Assembly (NCBI GenBank): GCA_964586865.1 | Contig: CAZPJM010000001.1 | Coordinates: 1-64,000 of the forward strand | Source of the DNA: REDI01 sp964586865 | GTDB lineage: Bacteria; Myxococcota_A; UBA796; GCA-2862545 | Reading direction: 5' to 3' | Length of the DNA stretch: 64,000 bases | Part shown: positions 59,168 to 64,000 of the stretch, one piece after another | Numbering within the stretch: the stretch's first letter is position 1 | How the letters are laid out: the number at the start of each line of letters is the position of its first letter | Position numbers and translations under genes: made by a program | Notes under the pieces: generated by a model | Database searches by the model: none | The model's input: the letters and a program-made list of their open reading frames with translations, nothing else | What the model was told of the DNA's origin: nothing

Positions 59168-60730
59168 TCAGGCCACCTGCCGGAGTCCCCCCGCGATGAG
59201 CGCGTGGAAGAGGCGCGCGTGGGCGGCCACCGCCTCGGTGCGGTGGAAGATCCGGTCCCGTCGGGCCGCTATGCGGGTGCGCACCCGCTGGCGGAGCGCC
59301 CCGTCCCGACCCAGCCGGACCGCCCGGTCGATGTAGTCCTCGGGCCCCTCCGCGACGAGATCCTCACACCCCATGGCCCGATACCAGGTCCCGGTGATCC
59401 GCCCGCGGAGCTGGTGGGTGGGCCAGGTGACGATGGGCGTGCCCACCGCCAGCCCCTCGAGGGAGGTGTGGCCGCCGGCGAAGGGGAAGGGATCGAGCAG
59501 GACGTCGGCGGCCGCCAGCAGGGCCAGGTAGCGGTGGCGCGGCTGGCCGGGCAGGAAGACCACGCGCCGGTCCACGTCCGGCAGGTGGCGCCCGAGCCGC
59601 GCGCGGAGGGCCCGGGTCCAGGCCGCCGCCCGCGGCGCCATCAGCGCGATGCAGCCGTCGGGGTCCGCCTGTGCGATGCCGGCCAGCACGCGGTCGAAGC
59701 GGGGGTGGAGCTTGAAGGGGCTCTGGGGGCACAGGTAGACGGTGCCCTCGGCGGGCAGGCCGAAGGCCTCCCGCGGGACCGCCTCGGGGGGCTCGGGTGG
59801 GCGCCAGCAGACCATCGGATCGGGCAGCCGCAGCACGGGCTCGGTGAAGGCCTCCTCGGTGCCGGGGGGGACCAGCCCCTCGCTGGCCACGAAGCCGTCG
59901 AGGGTGTCCAGGCCGGTGGTCATGGGGTGGCCCCAGGAGACCGTCTGCACCGGCGCCAGGCGGCTGAAGGCCAGCCAGGTCATGAAGGGGTCCATCCCCA
60001 GGTCCGGGTAGTGGAGGAGGTCGAGCCGCAGGCCGGCCACCCGCTGCCGGGCCGCGAAGGGGTCGCGCCCGAGCACGTGGCTCTCCACGGCTCCCGCCAG
60101 GCGGGCGGCCATCGGATCTCCGGGGGGATCCACCTGGAGCAGCACCACCTGGAGGCCATGGGCCTCGAGCCCCTCCACCAGCGCTTCGTTGAGGCGGCCG
60201 ATGGTGTGGTCCCGCAGGTGGCTCGACAGGAAGCCCACCCGGGGCCGGGCCCCGCGGGGGCGGGCGGGGCCGCAGAGATCCCGGGTGAGCGCGGGGCAGG
60301 CCGCGCGGAGGGCCCGCACCTGGGCTTCCTTGAGGGGCCGGTCCGATCCGCCGTGGTAGGCCAGGTAGAAGTCCAGCCAGGGCAGGGCCCGGTGGGGCTC
60401 GGCGACCCGGGCCGGCCGTGCCTCCAGCCCGGCGAGGGCGTCGGCCATGCGTGCCCGGTCCGTGGCGATGGCCTCCTCGTCCCCCATGATGGGCGGCAGC
60501 AGGAAGGCCGCCCGCAGGCGCGCCACCTCGGGCAGCCCCAGCTCCCCCGCCCGGGCCAGGGCCGCCAGCGCACCCTCCGTGTCGCAGGCCTCCCGGTGCA
60601 GATCGGCGCGGAGCAGCCAGAGCCGCGGGCTGGGGAGCCCCTCCAGCGGGGCCAGCGCCGCCAGCGCCGCCTCGTGTTCTCCGGCCCGGGCCAGCGCCCG
60701 GGACTGCTCCACCACCACGCTCGGCTGCAT
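59168..60730 (-). CDS. SPINDLY/OGT-type (GT41) glycosyltransferase
   Basis: 520 residues from ATG 60730 after GGAGGTCGC. A helical N-terminus with TPR-like pairs (LARAGEHEAALAALAPLEGL; LHREACDTEGALAALARAGEL) precedes a GT41 domain: PRVGFLSSHLRDHTIGRL, LDLLHYPDLGMDPF, APVQTVSWGHPMTTGLDTLD, VYLCPQSPFKLHPRFD and DVLLDPFPFAGGHTSLEGLAVGTPIVTWP. These are the nucleotide-sugar contacts of O-GlcNAc/SPINDLY-type protein glycosyltransferases. In bacteria such enzymes often modify flagellin or other surface proteins. It is divergent from a FkbM methyltransferase gene, about 2 kb from flagellin, so a role in filament glycosylation and sugar methylation is plausible but unproven. Confidence 0.9.
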   Translation of the reverse strand: MQPSVVVEQSRALARAGEHEAALAALAPLEGLPSPRLWLLRADLHREACDTEGALAALARAGELGLPEVARLRAAFLLPPIMGDEEAIATDRARMADALAGLEARPARVAEPHRALPWLDFYLAYHGGSDRPLKEAQVRALRAACPALTRDLCGPARPRGARPRVGFLSSHLRDHTIGRLNEALVEGLEAHGLQVVLLQVDPPGDPMAARLAGAVESHVLGRDPFAARQRVAGLRLDLLHYPDLGMDPFMTWLAFSRLAPVQTVSWGHPMTTGLDTLDGFVASEGLVPPGTEEAFTEPVLRLPDPMVCWRPPEPPEAVPREAFGLPAEGTVYLCPQSPFKLHPRFDRVLAGIAQADPDGCIALMAPRAAAWTRALRARLGRHLPDVDRRVVFLPGQPRHRYLALLAAADVLLDPFPFAGGHTSLEGLAVGTPIVTWPTHQLRGRITGTWYRAMGCEDLVAEGPEDYIDRAVRLGRDGALRQRVRTRIAARRDRIFHRTEAVAAHARLFHALIAGGLRQVA

Positions 60731-60827
60731 GCGACCTCCGGCCCCCCTGTCGGCCCGCGGGCCCGGCGCTTCACCCCTCAAGGCACCCCGGCCCCGGTCG
60801 ATGGCCCCACCCCACCCCGGAGCCGCC

Positions 60828-61595
60828 ATGCCCCAGGTCCAGCTCGCCCGTCGCGCCCCCGGCCACTTCATCCTCTCGGTGGACGGCGTGCCCCACGACG
60901 TGCGCTTCCCCCCCACCGGCAACCTGGAGCCCATCGTGCTCCAGATCCTGTCGGGCAAGGAGTACCCCACCTTGCGCCTGCCCGGCTGGTCCCCGCGGAC
61001 CATCCTCGACATCGGCGCCAACGTGGGGGCCACCGCGCTCTTCTTCGCCCTGGCCTGGCCCGAGGCGCGGATCCGCTGCTGGGAGCCCTCGCCCAGCACC
61101 GCGAGGATCCTGGCCGACAACGTGGCCTGGCTGCCCCAGGTCGAGGTGAACCCGGTCGGCCTGCACGCCGAGCACCGCACCGTCCCCCTCTACGGGGGCA
61201 CCGCCCAGTGCGCCCAGCAGAGCGTCGCCCTCTCGGTGGAGACCCGGGAGGATGCCTTCGAGACCATCGAGCTGGTGCCGGCCCGGGAGGCCATCGGCAC
61301 CCTCGAGGGCCCGGTGCTCCTCAAGATCGACACCGAGGGCTGCGAGGTGCCCGTCCTGCGGGACATCGCGGATCAGCTCGACCAGATCGACGTGGTCTAC
61401 CTCGAGTACCACAGCGAGGCCGACCGTCGGGCCCTCGACGCCCTGCTCGGGGACCGCTTCGCCCTGTGGAAGGCCAAGGCCCACCACGTGCATCGCGGGA
61501 CCTGCGCCTACCTGCACCGGCGCCTGCTCGAGGCCCATCCCGAGCTGGGGATCCTGGAGATCCGCGCCGAGCTGCCCGAGCCCGCCGCGGTGTGA
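60828..61595 (+). CDS. FkbM family methyltransferase
   Basis: 255 residues from ATG 60828 after GGAGCCGCC. SAM motif I ILDIGANVGATALFFALAWP (about 61-80), motif II RCWEPSPSTARILADNV, and the FkbM signature PVLLKIDTEGCEVPVLRDI are clear. FkbM-type enzymes methylate hydroxyls of sugars or natural products. The gene is divergent from the GT41 glycosyltransferase with about 97 bases between, and this combination suggests decoration of a glycan, possibly on flagellin or another surface protein. There is no transmembrane segment. Confidence 0.9.
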   Translation: MPQVQLARRAPGHFILSVDGVPHDVRFPPTGNLEPIVLQILSGKEYPTLRLPGWSPRTILDIGANVGATALFFALAWPEARIRCWEPSPSTARILADNVAWLPQVEVNPVGLHAEHRTVPLYGGTAQCAQQSVALSVETREDAFETIELVPAREAIGTLEGPVLLKIDTEGCEVPVLRDIADQLDQIDVVYLEYHSEADRRALDALLGDRFALWKAKAHHVHRGTCAYLHRRLLEAHPELGILEIRAELPEPAAV

Positions 61596-61641
61596 GCGCG
61601 CGGGACGGCGGCGTCTCCGGGGACGGGCCCCGGGGTCGGGC

Positions 61642-62322
61642 TCACAGCCGCACGGTCCACACCGAGCGCCCCGCCACGGCGGCCGGCTCGACGGCGAACC
61701 AGGGCCCCTCCCGGTCGAGCAGGGCCCCATCGCTGGTGCAGAGCACCCCGGGAAAGCCCGCCAGCACCGCGTCGGCGCGGGCCTCGACCCGCACGGTCCA
61801 GGGCCAGCCCGCCGCCGCGGCCCGGAGGCGCAGGGTGGTGGCCAGCCGACCGGCATTGCTGACCGGCCGGTCCAGGACCCAGGTGGTCTCCACCCCGCCC
61901 AGCACCGCGCCCACCGCGTCCAGGGCCGCGGTGGTGGTGTCCACCGAGCGCCAGGTGCCATGGACCCCGGCCAGATCCCGCCAGGCCCCGTCGCGCCCTA
62001 CCAGCACCGGCCCGCCCCCCAGCGCCCGCTCCAGGGTGATCAGCACGTTGAAGCCGTCCACCGCCACCGGCCCGTCCAGCTCGGCCGCCGGCACCCGGCG
62101 GGCCTCCCGCGCCGTCGCCACCGAGGGCGGGCAGGCACAGCGCGCCACCGCGTCCCGCTGCCGACGGGTGAGCTGCCGGTGGTCCCCGACCAGCTTCAGC
62201 GCGGCGGCCTCGGCGTAGCCTCGCTCCAGCAGCCACCCCAGGTCATCGGTGGCCGCCCGGAGCGCCGGCAGCGCCGACGCCTCGAAGGCCCGGGCATCCT
62301 CGGGGTCGGGTCCGCGTCCCAT
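61642..62322 (-). CDS. DUF434 protein
   Basis: 226 residues from ATG 62322 after GGGAGGCAGCG. DUF434 hallmark at the N-terminus: LRAATDDLGWLLERGYAEAA, LKLVGDHRQLTRRQRDAVAR. The C-terminal part contains VAVDGFNVLITLERALGGGP, HGTWRSVDTTTAALDAV and ETTWVLDRPVSNAGRLATTL, the DUF5616-like half that commonly follows it. The VDGFNV and VLDRPVSNAG pieces suggest a PIN/NYN-like nuclease fold with Asp and Asn ligands, but no function has been shown. Convergent with the FkbM gene; divergent from the acyl-CoA dehydrogenase gene 59 bases away. Confidence 0.85.
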   Translation of the reverse strand: MGRGPDPEDARAFEASALPALRAATDDLGWLLERGYAEAAALKLVGDHRQLTRRQRDAVARCACPPSVATAREARRVPAAELDGPVAVDGFNVLITLERALGGGPVLVGRDGAWRDLAGVHGTWRSVDTTTAALDAVGAVLGGVETTWVLDRPVSNAGRLATTLRLRAAAAGWPWTVRVEARADAVLAGFPGVLCTSDGALLDREGPWFAVEPAAVAGRSVWTVRL

Positions 62323-62381
62323 CGCTGCCTCCCGGTCGACGGCCCCGTACGATACGGGATCGGGACCCACCCGGAGGAGAC

Positions 62382-64000
62382 GTGACCGACGTGACCGCCC
62401 AGGCCCGTGCCGCCTTCGCCACCTGGCGCGCCCGGGTGGCGGCCGATCCGCTCGATCAGGACCCCCACCTGGTCCGGATCCTGACCCGCACCGGTCACGC
62501 CGAGCTGCTGCCCGACGTGCGCACCTTCGCCCGGATCTGCATCGACGTGGTGGATCCCCTGGCCCGGGAGAGCAACCAGGCGGCCAACCTGCCGCGCCTG
62601 GACCGCTACGACGGGCAGGGCAACCGGACCGAGGGGATCCGCTTCGACCCCAGCTACCACCACATCGGGCAGCTCACCTACGCCACCGGCGTCATCCGGC
62701 GCTACCAGCAGCCGGGTCAGGAGCTGGCCAGCCTGGCCTTCATGTACCAGCTCTCCCAGCAGGGCGAGGCCGGGCACGCCTGCCCCCTCGCCTGCACCGC
62801 CGGCCTGGTCAAGATCCTCCAGCACACCGACGCCCACGTGCCCGAGGAGTGGCTCGATCGGCTCCTGGACCCCGACTACGACACCCACTTCCACGGCTCC
62901 CAGTTCCTCACCGAGGTCCAGGGGGGCTCGGACGTGGGGCGCAATGCGGTGGTGGCCCGGCCCCACCCGGACGACGACGGCACCTTCACGCTGCACGGCG
63001 AGAAGTGGTTCTGCAGCGTGGCCGACGCCCAGCTCTTCCTGGTCACCGCCCGGCCCGAGGGCGAGTGCGACGGCACCCGCGGCCTGGGGGCCTTCGTCGT
63101 GCCTCGCCACCTGGACGACGGCGCCGTCAACGGCTTCCGGATCCGTCGCCTCAAGGACAAGCTCGGCACCCGCTCCATGGCCTCGGCCGAGATCGACTTC
63201 GAGGGGGCCCGGGGCTGGCGGGTCGGGGACTTCCGGGACGTGGTCTCCCTGGTGCTCAACACCTCGCGCCTCTACAACGCGGTGGCCTGCTGCGGGATCC
63301 TCCAGCGCGCCTGGCGGGAGGCCGACGCCTACGCCCGCACCCGGACCGCCTTCGGCCAGCCCATCCTCGCCTTCCCCACCACCGCCCGGACCGTGGCCCG
63401 GCTCCGCGCCGAGGCCTACGGCGCCCGCGCCACCACCTTCCGGCTCGCCCACATGGCCGACCGGATCGCCCTGGGCGAGGCCGACGCCCTGGAGCAGGGG
63501 GCGTGGCGGGCCCTGGTCAACCTGAACAAGTACTGGACCAGCGTGCAGTCCACCCTGGCCGCCCGCGATGCCATCGAGGTGCTGGGGGGGAACGGGGCCA
63601 TCGAGGACTTCAGCATCCTGCCGCGGCTCCTGCGGGACAGCATCGTGGTGGAGGCCTGGGAGGGAGGCCACAACGTGCTCTGCGCCCAGGTCCTCCGGGA
63701 TGCGAAGCGGCTGGAGCTGCACCGGGCCCTCTTCGGCTGGCTGGATCGGCACCTGGGCGGTCTGGACCCGGCCCTCTCGCGGATCCGGGATCGCTGGGAG
63801 GATCTGGTGCCCAGGGCCGACGCCGATGTCTTCATCCGCGACCTGGTCGACGAGCTCCGCCCCGCCGTCCAAGCGGCCCTGCTCCGGCAGGATCACGCCG
63901 CCGATCCCACCGATCCCCTCGAGCCGGTGGCCGCCGACCACCTGGCCGCCCTGGGGGACCGCGGCTGGGACCCCCTGGCCGACGAAGGCCTGGTGGAGCG
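62382..64000 (+). CDS. AidB-like acyl-CoA dehydrogenase, 3' end outside window
   Basis: The frame opens at GTG 62382 after GGAGGAGAC and stays open to the last base (539 codons present). The dehydrogenase fold is clear: HACPLACTAGLVKIL, FLTEVQGGSDVGRNAVVA (FAD/substrate loop), LHGEKWFCSVADAQLFLVTARPEG, GTRGLGAFVVPRHL, KLGTRSMASAEIDFEG, YARTRTAFGQPILAFP, and LGGNGAIEDFSILPRLLRDSIVVEAWEG. LTEVQGGSDVGRN and the extended helical C-terminus fit the AidB/ACAD10-11-like branch rather than classic beta-oxidation enzymes. These flavoproteins act on long-chain or unusual acyl-CoAs or, in AidB, in alkylation stress. The C-terminus is cut by the window. Confidence 0.93.
   Translation, partial: MTDVTAQARAAFATWRARVAADPLDQDPHLVRILTRTGHAELLPDVRTFARICIDVVDPLARESNQAANLPRLDRYDGQGNRTEGIRFDPSYHHIGQLTYATGVIRRYQQPGQELASLAFMYQLSQQGEAGHACPLACTAGLVKILQHTDAHVPEEWLDRLLDPDYDTHFHGSQFLTEVQGGSDVGRNAVVARPHPDDDGTFTLHGEKWFCSVADAQLFLVTARPEGECDGTRGLGAFVVPRHLDDGAVNGFRIRRLKDKLGTRSMASAEIDFEGARGWRVGDFRDVVSLVLNTSRLYNAVACCGILQRAWREADAYARTRTAFGQPILAFPTTARTVARLRAEAYGARATTFRLAHMADRIALGEADALEQGAWRALVNLNKYWTSVQSTLAARDAIEVLGGNGAIEDFSILPRLLRDSIVVEAWEGGHNVLCAQVLRDAKRLELHRALFGWLDRHLGGLDPALSRIRDRWEDLVPRADADVFIRDLVDELRPAVQAALLRQDHAADPTDPLEPVAADHLAALGDRGWDPLADEGLVE

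Overview
The window is a very GC-rich bacterial chromosome segment (roughly 70% GC by eye), most likely from a Myxococcota-type deltaproteobacterium and probably a metagenome assembly. The signs are many short lipoproteins with acidic Asp/Thr/Gly-rich linkers, two MopE-type Cys/Asp-rich motifs (15.8-17.7 kb and 52.7-53.9 kb), a secreted protein with four lamin-tail domains and a MYXO-CTERM-like C-terminus (33.4-35.8 kb), a Ser/Thr kinase fused to a formylglycine-generating-enzyme-like domain, and a gp19-type contractile tail tube domain. Genes are dense, often separated by under 50 bp. Most have a strong GGAGG ribosome binding site 5-7 bases before an ATG or GTG, which I used to trim starts. 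No tRNA, rRNA, CRISPR array or insertion sequence was seen. Two assembly artefacts matter: bases 1-43 are Illumina adapter, and the 100-N gap at 22473-22572 has an identical 55-base sequence on both sides. Collapsing the gap restores one reading frame.

Layout: 0-5.4 kb carries a DUF2254-like membrane protein, an ElaA-like acetyltransferase, a DUF6435-like small protein, a YaiI/UPF0178 protein, and a sulfide:quinone oxidoreductase paired with an internally repeated DUF1641 protein. 5.6-8.7 kb has a lipoprotein, a large acidic protein with a papain/C39-like Cys-His-Asp end, and a Cys-rich outer-membrane protein. 8.8-15.8 kb is a leftward run: ATP-dependent DNA ligase, RIO-type kinase, kinase-FGE fusion, methyltransferase and DUF2301 membrane protein. 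15.8-21.9 kb has a beta-helix lipoprotein, then a sigma-54 activator divergent from an ExaC-type aldehyde dehydrogenase and DUF779. The divergent region holds a textbook -24/-12 promoter and two palindromes. 21.9-30.5 kb is envelope-rich: a lipoprotein subtilase with lamin-tail domain, a FadL-like porin, a GAF/degenerate GGDEF protein, an SDR oxidoreductase, and a lipoprotein translationally coupled to a TonB-dependent receptor.

30.6-42.1 kb contains the most unusual gene, a T4 gp19-type tail tube domain joined by a proline-rich linker to an OmpA-type peptidoglycan-binding domain, with no other injection-machine gene nearby. It is followed by a methyltransferase, the lamin-tail protein, a CPBP protease, ClpB, a His-rich HExxH zincin and a hemolysin III protein. 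42.2-50.6 kb has a soluble sugar dehydrogenase lipoprotein, a compositionally odd and apparently frameshifted islet (43.58-44.83 kb), an SLC13/TrkA-C transporter, a pseudokinase-like coiled-coil membrane protein, Bcp peroxiredoxin and Tgt. 50.6-64 kb has an amidohydrolase lipoprotein, a MopE lipoprotein, IF-1, an EEP-family hydrolase, a TetR regulator, flagellin, Hpt, a DUF2817 peptidase, a SPINDLY-type glycosyltransferase divergent from a FkbM methyltransferase, DUF434, and an AidB-like acyl-CoA dehydrogenase that runs off the end.

Functional themes are sulfide oxidation (SQR/DUF1641), inducible aldehyde oxidation under sigma-54 control, protein quality control and stress (ClpB, Bcp), flagellar motility with a possible protein-glycosylation pair nearby, and a heavily decorated cell surface. 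Three scattered proteins (6.1-7.7, 30.6-31.5 and 40.5-41.4 kb) resemble parts or cargo of contractile injection systems, but the window alone does not show that they work together.
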